DNA of 47,459 bases from Pseudomonadales bacterium (GTDB taxonomy: Bacteria; Pseudomonadota; Gammaproteobacteria; Pseudomonadales; Azotimanducaceae): positions 1 through 47,459 of the forward strand of contig JAPYNO010000016.1 in NCBI GenBank assembly GCA_028283025.1. Reading direction: 5' to 3'. The position numbers were made by a program, and so were the translations under genes. Every line of letters begins with the position of its first letter. Position 1 is the first letter of the stretch. The notes under the pieces were generated by a model, which searched no databases, was not told the DNA's origin, and saw nothing but the letters and a program-made list of their open reading frames with translations. This document shows positions 29,155 through 36,726 of the stretch, in pieces.

Positions 29155-32151
29155 ATGGCGAAACTCAAGAAGCAATCTAAGCACGTCACGACCCTGACCC
29201 ACAAAGACGCTTCACGCAAGAACATTCCGACGACCGAAGATCAAGCCGTCATGTCGAGCCAGGATCGAGATCCGGTCATCGCCGCCTTCGAACGACGTAC
29301 ACCGGACCTCGACCCGCAGTTTGTGTGGCGAGGAAAGGATGTGCGCAATTGGCATGATCTGATCGTGAGGGCGCCGCCGCTCTATATTGAGGAAAAGGTG
29401 CATCCGAAGGCGTTGATTGACGATCTCAAACGAGAGATGGAGGAAAGGACAGGGAAAGAGCCGAGAATCCCCGATCTGTTTGCCGACTTCAATGGGTTGC
29501 CGCCGGAGGCTGAGCGGACCGACTTCTACCAGCACGAGGGCAATTGGTCGAATCGCATGATTCTCGGCGACAGCCTGCATGTGATGGCGTCTTTGGCTGA
29601 ACGTGAGGCACTGCGGGGCAAGGTTCAGTGCATCTATTTCGACCCGCCCTACGGCATCAAGTTCAACTCGAACTTTCAGCCGTCTACATCGAGCCGAGAT
29701 GTGACGGATGGCAAGCGTGAGCACATCACTCGTGAGCCAGAACAGGTAAAAGCGTTTCGGGATACTTGGAAGGATGGCATCCATTCGTATCTCACCTATC
29801 TGCGGGATCGGCTGACCGTCGCGCGGGACCTGTTGACGGAGAGCGGTTCAATCTTTGTGCAGATTGGGGATGAGAATGTGCACCGGGTTCGGGCGTTGAT
29901 GGATGAGATTCTTGGCACCGAGAACCTAATCGCAGAGTTAGTTGCTGAAAAGACAGCCGGTGCGTCCATGCAGTTTATCGATAGCGTTTCCGACTACATA
30001 CTTTGGTACGGAAAAAATCGAGACCTTACGAAGTATCGGCGACTATTCTTAGACAAGAAAGAGGGGAAAACTGGGCTTCAATCATATAAGTTTCTTCAGC
30101 TTGATGATTCGACTCGTCGTCCCCTGAGCCAAACAGAGCGACAGGCACCTGTCGATATCGACAAAATGCATATATTCAGTATTGACGGGCTTACATCACA
30201 GACTCAGGCCCTTACTACAAGGTATACAGCAAAATTCAGAGGGAGAGAATACAAATCCGGTGTTCGGCAATGGGCAACGCCAGCGCATGGTTTTGAAAGA
30301 CTATGTAAAGCTAATAGGGTTGAAAATCGTGCGAGTAGCTTGGGGTATGTCCGTTTCTTTCGCGATTACCCGGTGATGCCAATAAGGAACATTTGGACAG
30401 ACACGGGCACGGGATCGTTCACCGACCCAAAGGTCTATGTCGTTCAAACAGGAAAAAAGATAGTAGAGCGCTGCATCCTGATGACCACCGACCCGGGCGA
30501 TCTAGTCCTCGATCCAACCTGTGGCTCCGGCACAACAGCCTATGTCGCAGAGCAATGGGGGCGTCGCTGGATCACGATTGACACCTCTCGCGTCGCACTA
30601 GCCCTCGCCCGCACGCGCATCATGGGCGCTCGCTATCCCTACTATCTTCTTACCGACAGCTTGGAAGGACAACAAAAGGAAGCGGAAATAACGCGAAAGG
30701 CGCCATCCTCGCAGCCCGCCTACGGGAACATCCGCCAAGGGTTTGTGTATCGGCGCGTACCTCACATCACATTGAAATCCATCGCCAACAACGCAGAGAT
30801 CGACATCATCTATGACCGCCTCCAACCCAAAGTCGATGCCGCTCTCGCAGCCTTGAACACAGCGCTTGAAGGCCACGCCACCTCCTTCGCGGTGGACGCT
30901 GGAGGTCGCAAGGGTCAAAAGATCGACTTTACGGATGCGACCGACGTGACCCTGCCCTCCGGGGAGACCGCGAGCGCAAACGCGCTCTTGGAATGGGAAG
31001 TGCCACGAGATCTGCCAGACGATTGGCCCGACTCAGCAAAGAAGCCTCACGAAGCGTTCTGGCAGGCGCGAATTGCTCGACAAAAGGAAATCGACGCATC
31101 GATCGCAGCGAAGGCGGATTTCGAGTACCTCTTCGATAAGCCCTATGAGGATTCCGCCAAGGTGCGCGTCTCCGGACCATTCACGGTCGAAACACTGTCG
31201 CCGCACCGCATGATCGGGTTCGATCAAGATGGCCGAGAAGTCGACTCAGTGCGCGAAGCGCGTGTGCCCTACGGCGTCGGGCAGGACTTTGCTGGCATCA
31301 TGTTGGAAAACTTGAAGACTTCCGGTGTCCAGCAGGTACACAAGGAGCAGCGCATCGAGTTCACTTCACTGACTGCGTGGCCAGGACCAAAGATCGACGC
31401 GGAAGGTCGCTTTGTTGACCGACCAACCTCGAACAGTCGCAAAGAAGCGCAGCAACCGAAGTCAGCGAATCAAATCCAAGATCAGCGCGGCCAATACGAA
31501 TTTGAGCAACTTGACGATGCAGCAGCAGAAAAACGCGCCGCCATCTTCATCGGGCCGGAGTTCGGGACTGTCACCCGCCCACATCTTATTGAGGCCGCCC
31601 GAGAAGCCGCAGAGATGGGCACAGACATTCTCATCGCCTGCGCCTTCAGCTTCGATGCAGGCGCGAGCGACACGTCAAAGTATGGGCGCATGCCAATCTT
31701 AAAGGCGCGCATGAACGCCGACCTGCACATGGTGGATGACCTCAAGAACACCGGTAGCGGCAACCTATTCGTGGTGTTCGGAGACCCTGACATAGATGTG
31801 CTCTCAGACGAAAAAGACGCGGATATGATCCGCGTGAAGGTCAACGGCACCGATGTCTACGATCCGAAAACAGGCCAAATTCGCTCCAACGAACCGAACG
31901 AACTCGCCTGCTGGTTTATCGACACCGACTACAACCAAGAGAGCTTCTTCGTGCGCCATGCCTACTTCTTAGGCGCGTCCGATCCATACAAGAGCCTCAA
32001 GACGACGCTCAAGGGAGATATTGATGCGGATGCGTGGGCGACGCTCAAGAGCGACGTGTCCCGCCCGTTCAAGAAGCCTGAGTCAGGACGCATCGCTGTG
32101 AAGGTCATCAACCATTTTGGTGACGAGGTGATGAAGGTGGTGGAGATTTAG
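29155..32151 (+). CDS. type III-like DNA adenine methyltransferase (Mod)
   Basis: 998 residues, larger than classical Mod subunits. Beta-class order: catalytic DPPY (163-166, in IYFDPPYGIKFNSNF), then a variable target-recognition region, then the SAM motif DPTCGSGTT (453-461). The C-terminal ~400 residues (GPEFGTVTRPHLIEAAREAAEMGTD onwards) are a long extension, probably for contact with the nuclease. About 29930-30450, the recognition region, looks clearly AT-richer than its surroundings, suggesting domain exchange. N6-adenine methylation is inferred from the DPPY motif. It starts 64 bases after res, with AGGTGG close to the ATG. Confidence 0.9.
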   Translation: MAKLKKQSKHVTTLTHKDASRKNIPTTEDQAVMSSQDRDPVIAAFERRTPDLDPQFVWRGKDVRNWHDLIVRAPPLYIEEKVHPKALIDDLKREMEERTGKEPRIPDLFADFNGLPPEAERTDFYQHEGNWSNRMILGDSLHVMASLAEREALRGKVQCIYFDPPYGIKFNSNFQPSTSSRDVTDGKREHITREPEQVKAFRDTWKDGIHSYLTYLRDRLTVARDLLTESGSIFVQIGDENVHRVRALMDEILGTENLIAELVAEKTAGASMQFIDSVSDYILWYGKNRDLTKYRRLFLDKKEGKTGLQSYKFLQLDDSTRRPLSQTERQAPVDIDKMHIFSIDGLTSQTQALTTRYTAKFRGREYKSGVRQWATPAHGFERLCKANRVENRASSLGYVRFFRDYPVMPIRNIWTDTGTGSFTDPKVYVVQTGKKIVERCILMTTDPGDLVLDPTCGSGTTAYVAEQWGRRWITIDTSRVALALARTRIMGARYPYYLLTDSLEGQQKEAEITRKAPSSQPAYGNIRQGFVYRRVPHITLKSIANNAEIDIIYDRLQPKVDAALAALNTALEGHATSFAVDAGGRKGQKIDFTDATDVTLPSGETASANALLEWEVPRDLPDDWPDSAKKPHEAFWQARIARQKEIDASIAAKADFEYLFDKPYEDSAKVRVSGPFTVETLSPHRMIGFDQDGREVDSVREARVPYGVGQDFAGIMLENLKTSGVQQVHKEQRIEFTSLTAWPGPKIDAEGRFVDRPTSNSRKEAQQPKSANQIQDQRGQYEFEQLDDAAAEKRAAIFIGPEFGTVTRPHLIEAAREAAEMGTDILIACAFSFDAGASDTSKYGRMPILKARMNADLHMVDDLKNTGSGNLFVVFGDPDIDVLSDEKDADMIRVKVNGTDVYDPKTGQIRSNEPNELACWFIDTDYNQESFFVRHAYFLGASDPYKSLKTTLKGDIDADAWATLKSDVSRPFKKPESGRIAVKVINHFGDEVMKVVEI

Positions 32152-32429
32152 CGTCCTTCCGTCCACTGATACCGAACCTTTAGCTTGTTCAGATAGTTTC
32201 TCGGCAATACGCCATCATGCTGCGACTAGCCTATGTCCGCCGGAATATCGCCCAACTGTGAGGCTGCTACTAGATCGGCGAATCTCGACTAGAGTTTCTT
32301 CGCCGATGCCAGTCCCACCTGCCAGCGGGACTTGGTACAGCTTGCGGATGGCGGTCGGTGGTAAGCCGAAGAGGTTGGTCAGGAAGACCAGTGACTACGA
32401 GTATTTCGTCAAAACCCGGTGTAGGCTCG
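32152..32429. other. intergenic stretch without a supportable gene
   Basis: 278 bases between the Mod gene and the convergent beta-helix protein gene. Short open frames exist on both strands but none has a start signal, recognisable family or clean composition. No obvious terminator hairpin follows the Mod stop. It may be gene debris. Confidence 0.5.
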
Positions 32430-33092
32430 TTATTCCGACTCCGTGTTGCCTTCGTCGATTGGATTGCTCAATACGGCACCGAGACTAGTCTGGCCATTCT
32501 CTCCACACTTGCCGGTTTGATCGGTGGTCACAGTGACGCCAGTCCATTGCCCGCAGTCGACCTTCCCTGAAATAACCGCTTCGCCGTGGACGAGCGCGCT
32601 TCCATAGACCTCACCGAAACCGATCACCTGCGTGTTGAAGCCTGACACCTTCGCGTTTCCGTACACCCTCGAACCCGCTCCACCTACCGAAGCACCATCC
32701 AAAATCCTAGCGTTCCCGGAGACGGCGGCACCCCTCCAGACAGAGCCTTCTACTATCCGTGCGTTCCCGGAGACTTCGGCACTATGAATCAATGAGTTTC
32801 GGACGACGGCATTACCGGAAACGCTAGCGTCTACGACAACACTAGGTCCTTTGATAACCACGTTACCGGAAATCGTTCCCCCGCATATGACCGCTTTGCG
32901 CCCAACATAAACCGAGTTCTCGACCTGCCCATCTCCTAAAATCAGGCCTCCGCCGTTAGGGTGAGGCACCCCCTCGGATATCGGCTCGCCCCGGCAGTTG
33001 ACCGCATGGTATGGTTTCGCCATCGACACCGTTGATGTCATTGATGCCATCACCAGTGTGACCAGCAAAGCGTGCAATACGGAGTTTTTCAT
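32430..33092 (-). CDS. secreted beta-helix-like repeat protein
   Basis: 220 residues. An N-terminal signal peptide (hydrophobic HALLVTLVMASMTST, likely cut after SMA) is followed by about eight short repeats of the form V/A-x-G-N-A-x-V (SGNVVIKG, SGNAVVRN, SGNARIVE, SGNARILD, YGNAKVSG). This pattern suggests a single-stranded beta-helix in the periplasm or outside the cell. No catalytic motif is seen. It resembles repeat proteins of the YdcK/bactofilin kind only in outline. A consensus TATAAT on the minus strand (33128-33133) would drive it. It diverges from the AlbA_2 gene and shares its control region. Confidence 0.7.
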   Translation of the reverse strand: MKNSVLHALLVTLVMASMTSTVSMAKPYHAVNCRGEPISEGVPHPNGGGLILGDGQVENSVYVGRKAVICGGTISGNVVIKGPSVVVDASVSGNAVVRNSLIHSAEVSGNARIVEGSVWRGAAVSGNARILDGASVGGAGSRVYGNAKVSGFNTQVIGFGEVYGSALVHGEAVISGKVDCGQWTGVTVTTDQTGKCGENGQTSLGAVLSNPIDEGNTESE

Positions 33093-33127
33093 CCATTCTT
33101 CTCCGCGAAACTGATAAACATGCAGGG

Positions 33128-33194
33128 ATTATACAGACAATGCAAAGCCGTCCCATTGTGTCCCTTGATCCCCTCTATTGTTAAGGCACAATAG
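33128..33194. promoter_or_regulatory. divergent control region with four ACAAT/ATTGT half-sites
   Basis: Half-sites lie at 33137-33141 (ACAAT), 33155-33159 (ATTGT), 33177-33181 (ATTGT) and 33188-33192 (ACAAT). The last two are part of a perfect dyad, CTATTGT-N6-ACAATAG (33175-33194), ending 4 bases before the AlbA_2 start. The first pair is ACAATG-N11-CATTGT. A minus-strand TATAAT is at 33128-33133. Symmetry and roughly helical spacing (18, 22, 11) suggest an operator array. Confidence 0.5.
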
Positions 33195-33198
33195 CGAA

Positions 33199-34443
33199 AT
33201 GAACCGCCGAGACAAGCTAAGCCTTGACCAGCCAAGGTTAGAGCGCTTGATTGTGGCCAAGGAAAGCGCCCGAGTTGAATTCAAGGAGAAGTTGAACAAG
33301 GCCTCAAGCACATCTATTCGAGAGGCGGTATGCGCGTTCGCCAATGATCTTTCTGGTACTGGCGAACCTGGGATAGTTGTTGTCGGCTTGAAGGACGATG
33401 GAACACTGGCGGGCACGGCGGTGACCGATCAAATACTACGCGCTTTGGCAGATATCAAAACCGACGGGGCCATTACCCCTCCGCCAACGCTGCTAGTGGA
33501 AAAGCGATCATATTTGGGCCAAGACATCGCCGTAGTCACCGTACAACCCTCAGATGCCCCGCCTGTTCGCTATCGGGGCCGAATCCATGTGCGAAGTGGG
33601 CCACGAAAAGATACGGCGACAGCTCAAGACGAGCGCGTTTTGAACGAAAGAAGACGGCATGCAAACCGTCCCTTTGATGCCTATCCTCTTCCGAGTGCAG
33701 GTATCGCTGATTTGAATACACGACAATTCGAGGAGGAATATCTCCCGCATTTGGTTGATCGAGAGATTCTTCTCGCAAATGACAGAACCTCAAGCGAGCG
33801 ACTGGCTGCCGCGAAAATGATCTCTTCGGCAACCGATGAGATTGCGACGATTCTCGGCCTCTTAGTGGTCGGCGCGCGTCCTCGAGACTTTGTGCCAGGT
33901 GCGTATGTGCAGTTCTTGCGTATAGCTGGCAACAGTCTTTCTGACCCCATAGCAGATGAACTTACAATTGATGGCAGCATATCGGATATGCTGGTGCGAG
34001 TAGACGCGAAGCTGAAGGCACACAATCAACGACGAATTGACTTGGTGAGCGCGGACCGAGAAATTCTTGAACAGACGTTCCCGCTCGCCGCGATACAGCA
34101 ACTCGTGCGAAACGCAATCATGCATCGCGATTATGAAACATCAAATGCACCCGTCAGAGTCACTTGGTTCGACGATAGGATTGAGATTCTGAATCCGGGC
34201 GGTCCCTATGGCGCGGTTACTATCGAGAATTTCGGTCAATCTGGACTGACGGACTACCGCAATCCAAACCTTGCTGAGGCGATGAAAGTCTTAGGGTACG
34301 TTCAAAAGTTCGGATTTGGAATACCGAGCGCAAAGCGCTTGCTCGCCGAAGCTGGGCATCCAGACATAGAGTTTGATGTCACGCCGACCCATGTGCTAGC
34401 GACAGTGAAGACAGCGATTGAGCATGATCAGGGAGCCAAATGA
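33199..34443 (+). CDS. AlbA_2 (Schlafen-type) domain protein with C-terminal ATPase-like part
   Basis: 414 residues from ATG 33199. The N-terminal AlbA_2 domain is recognised by ESARVEFKEKLN, REAVCAFANDLSGTG and GIVVVGLKDDGTLAGT. The C-terminal half has the family-typical AIQQLVRNAIMHRDYE and DDRIEILNPGGPYGAVT, resembling a GHKL-type ATP-binding fold. Such proteins are widespread, often called transcriptional regulators; some Schlafen-related domains cut tRNA or act in phage defence. The role here is unknown. It overlaps the ParA-like gene by 4 bases (ATGA), so the two are surely co-translated. A perfect dyad sits just before the start, suggesting tight control. Confidence 0.85.
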   Translation: MNRRDKLSLDQPRLERLIVAKESARVEFKEKLNKASSTSIREAVCAFANDLSGTGEPGIVVVGLKDDGTLAGTAVTDQILRALADIKTDGAITPPPTLLVEKRSYLGQDIAVVTVQPSDAPPVRYRGRIHVRSGPRKDTATAQDERVLNERRRHANRPFDAYPLPSAGIADLNTRQFEEEYLPHLVDREILLANDRTSSERLAAAKMISSATDEIATILGLLVVGARPRDFVPGAYVQFLRIAGNSLSDPIADELTIDGSISDMLVRVDAKLKAHNQRRIDLVSADREILEQTFPLAAIQQLVRNAIMHRDYETSNAPVRVTWFDDRIEILNPGGPYGAVTIENFGQSGLTDYRNPNLAEAMKVLGYVQKFGFGIPSAKRLLAEAGHPDIEFDVTPTHVLATVKTAIEHDQGAK

Positions 34444-35501
34444 CCGCACCTGTCCTTACATTCTTTAACAACAAAGGCGGGGTCGGAAAAACTTCGCTTG
34501 TGTACCACTTGGCCTGGATGCTGTCAGAGATTGGGGAACGGGTGTTGGCTTGTGACCTCGACCCCCAAGCCAACTTAACTGGTTCGTTTCTCAGCGAAGA
34601 TGAACTTGAATCCTTGTGGATGGGGCAATCGCGGAATCAAACGGTCTATCAGTGTGTGGCACCGCTCACAGAAGTAGGCGACCTGCGCGAGCCTTTGCTA
34701 CACATGGCCTCCGATACATTAGGAGTTATTCCGGGGGATTTAGCGCTATCTGGGTTTGAGCGCAGTCTGTCTAGCGAATGGCCGAGTGCGCTTGGAGAAA
34801 CCAATTTATTTCGACCGTTTCGAATACTCACAGCCTTCTGGCAGATCATGCAACTCGGTGCGGATAGCATGGATGCCTCCATCATCCTCGTCGATGTGGG
34901 CCCCAACCTAGGCGCCCTAAATCGGTCAGCGCTCATTGCCACAGACCATTTGATCGCCCCGCTGGGAGCCGACCTATTCTCGCTCCAGGGCTTGAAAAGC
35001 CTTGGGCCTTCCTTGACAAACTGGCATCGAGAGTGGAGTAAACGACGCGACAACTGGAAATCATCCGAATTTGATCTGCCCAAAGGGAATATGAATCCCC
35101 TCGGCTATATCGTCCAAGGGGCTGGCGTGCATCTTGGCCGCCCGGTGAAATCATATGATCGGTGGGTGAATCGAATGCCCGAAGCCTATTCAAGGTGCCT
35201 CACTAAGGAAGAAGCAGGGCCATTTCCTGCCAGCCCGCAAAACGACCCTCACTGCCTCGCCATGATGAAGCATTTCCGAAGTTTGATTCCGCTTGCGCAG
35301 GAAGCTCGAAAACCGATCTTTCACCTAGCGAGTGCAGATGGCGCAATTGGTGCGCATGCCGCGGCAGTTTGGGAAGCGAACATTGACTTCAGGGAGCTTG
35401 CGAACAAAATACGACAGCGGATAGGGCTTATCACTGAGTCCAAGGCACCTCAGCGAGAGGACATTTATAGCGAAATTAGCGATCTTAGGAAAAATTCCTA
35501 A
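34440..35501 (+). CDS. ParA/MinD-like ATPase
   Basis: 353 residues. The deviant Walker A KGGVGKT is at 12-18 (FFNNKGGVGKTS), with CDLDPQANLT and Walker B-like ILVDVGPNLGALN. These are the marks of ParA ATPases that dimerise on ATP and bind DNA or surfaces. The segment of about 100 residues after the core (NMNPLGYIVQGAGVHLGRPV onwards) is longer than in plasmid ParA. No parB partner or parS-like array is present, so a partition role is unlikely. Tightly coupled to the AlbA_2 gene upstream. The stop codon lies inside a perfect inverted repeat (35485-35501). Confidence 0.88.
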   Translation: MTAPVLTFFNNKGGVGKTSLVYHLAWMLSEIGERVLACDLDPQANLTGSFLSEDELESLWMGQSRNQTVYQCVAPLTEVGDLREPLLHMASDTLGVIPGDLALSGFERSLSSEWPSALGETNLFRPFRILTAFWQIMQLGADSMDASIILVDVGPNLGALNRSALIATDHLIAPLGADLFSLQGLKSLGPSLTNWHREWSKRRDNWKSSEFDLPKGNMNPLGYIVQGAGVHLGRPVKSYDRWVNRMPEAYSRCLTKEEAGPFPASPQNDPHCLAMMKHFRSLIPLAQEARKPIFHLASADGAIGAHAAAVWEANIDFRELANKIRQRIGLITESKAPQREDIYSEISDLRKNS

Positions 35502-35519
35502 ACTAGGATAAACTCCCTA
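35485..35519. promoter_or_regulatory. two inverted repeats across the ParA stop
   Basis: TTAGGAA-AAA-TTCCTAA (35485-35501) is a perfect 7-bp dyad containing the ParA stop codon. Three bases later comes a weaker TAGG-N8-CCTA (35504-35519). A TATAAA hexamer at 35518-35523 could be the -10 box of the next gene. The pair may be an operator of the third gene or a binding site of the ParA protein. Confidence 0.45.
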
Positions 35520-35544
35520 TAAACATGGTTTGCTATCTATCGTA

Positions 35545-36726
35545 ATGGATCCAGTTAGAAACCCCTATGCGCCGGGAGCGGGGTCGCCTCCGCCCGAACT
35601 CGCTGGTCGAAAAGAGCTGAGAGATGCGTTGAGCATAGCCTTGCAACGGGTGCGCAATGCTCGGAGTGCGAAAAGCGTGCTGCTCATCGGCTTGCGCGGT
35701 GTGGGAAAGACAGTCCTACTCAATCAAATGCAGAACGATGCGCAAGCCATCGGCATTGAAACACTTATGATCGAGGCACCGGAAAACCGATCCTTACCAG
35801 CTATTTTGGCACCCCGGCTTCATATGGCGCTGCTGCGACTTTCCCGGAACGAACGAGCAAAAGCTCTCGCAACACGCGCGCTTAGAGCGCTTTCGGGGTT
35901 TACGCAGGCGCTGCGAGTCAAGTACCAAGATATTGAAATCAGGCTCGACTTCGACCCTGAGCCAGGTCTGGCTGACAATGGTGATTTGGAACAGGATCTA
36001 CAGGACTTGTTAGAAGCCGTCGGAGCGGCCGCCAAGGAGGCGCAGACGGCATTAGCCCTATTCGTCGACGAACTGCAATATGTCGAACAAACCGAACTCG
36101 CCGCGCTGATTACCGCTTTGCATCGAGCAAGCCAGCGGCAAGTGCCAATCGTGCTAATTGGTGCGGGGCTGCCTCAGTTGCGCGGTCGCATGGGGGATGC
36201 CAAGTCCTATGCCGAAAGACTCTTTGATTTCCTCGAGGTCGGTGCGCTGTCCGCTGAAGCTGCGAGGACAGCGATCGAAAAGCCAGCCCTTGAAGAGGGC
36301 GTGAAGGTCGAATCCGCTGCCATGCAGCAGATCATCACGGAAACCCAGTGCTATCCCTACTTCCTTCAGGAATGGGGCAAACACGCTTGGGAGATCGCAA
36401 CGGATTCAGTGATCAAAGCAGAGGATGCTAAAGCCGCATCCGTGATTGCGGTTGCTGCGCTTGACGAGAGCTTCTTTCGCGTTCGTTTTGATCGGTTGAG
36501 GCCCACGGAACGGCGATACTTGCGCGCCATGGCGGAATTGGGGGCCGGGCCACACAGGTCTGGGGAAGTCGCAAAGGTTATGGGACGAGAGGTGTCATCA
36601 CTCGCGCCGGTTCGGAGTCAACTCATCGGCAAGGGCATGGTATGGAGTCCGAATCATGGCGATACAGCATTTACCGTGCCGCTGTTTGATGGCTTTATGC
36701 GCCGCATCATGCCGGGCGGCGATTAA
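35545..36726 (+). CDS. AAA ATPase of unknown function (AAA_16-like)
   Basis: 393 residues from ATG 35545; the frame is open five codons further. Walker A is GLRGVGKT (49-56), Walker B LFVDELQY (Asp175-Glu176), and a sensor-like VLIGAGLPQLRG follows. After QCYPYFLQEWGKHAW comes a winged-helix C-terminus (GEVAKVMGREVSSLAPVRSQLIGKGMV) ending FTVPLFDGFMRRIM. The layout parallels the ATPase at 13501-14940. It lies 43 bases after the ParA gene on the same strand and probably belongs to the same unit. Its stop shares TTAA with the convergent MMPL gene. Confidence 0.82.
   Translation: MDPVRNPYAPGAGSPPPELAGRKELRDALSIALQRVRNARSAKSVLLIGLRGVGKTVLLNQMQNDAQAIGIETLMIEAPENRSLPAILAPRLHMALLRLSRNERAKALATRALRALSGFTQALRVKYQDIEIRLDFDPEPGLADNGDLEQDLQDLLEAVGAAAKEAQTALALFVDELQYVEQTELAALITALHRASQRQVPIVLIGAGLPQLRGRMGDAKSYAERLFDFLEVGALSAEAARTAIEKPALEEGVKVESAAMQQIITETQCYPYFLQEWGKHAWEIATDSVIKAEDAKAASVIAVAALDESFFRVRFDRLRPTERRYLRAMAELGAGPHRSGEVAKVMGREVSSLAPVRSQLIGKGMVWSPNHGDTAFTVPLFDGFMRRIMPGGD

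Noticed and set aside
32258-32488. A possible 76-residue gene in the gap after Mod
   Set aside because: No start signal and no recognisable family; it runs into the convergent repeat-protein gene on the other strand.
34440-35501. Plasmid or chromosome partition locus (parABS)
   Set aside because: Only a ParA-like gene is present. There is no parB, and the inverted repeats nearby do not resemble the parS consensus.
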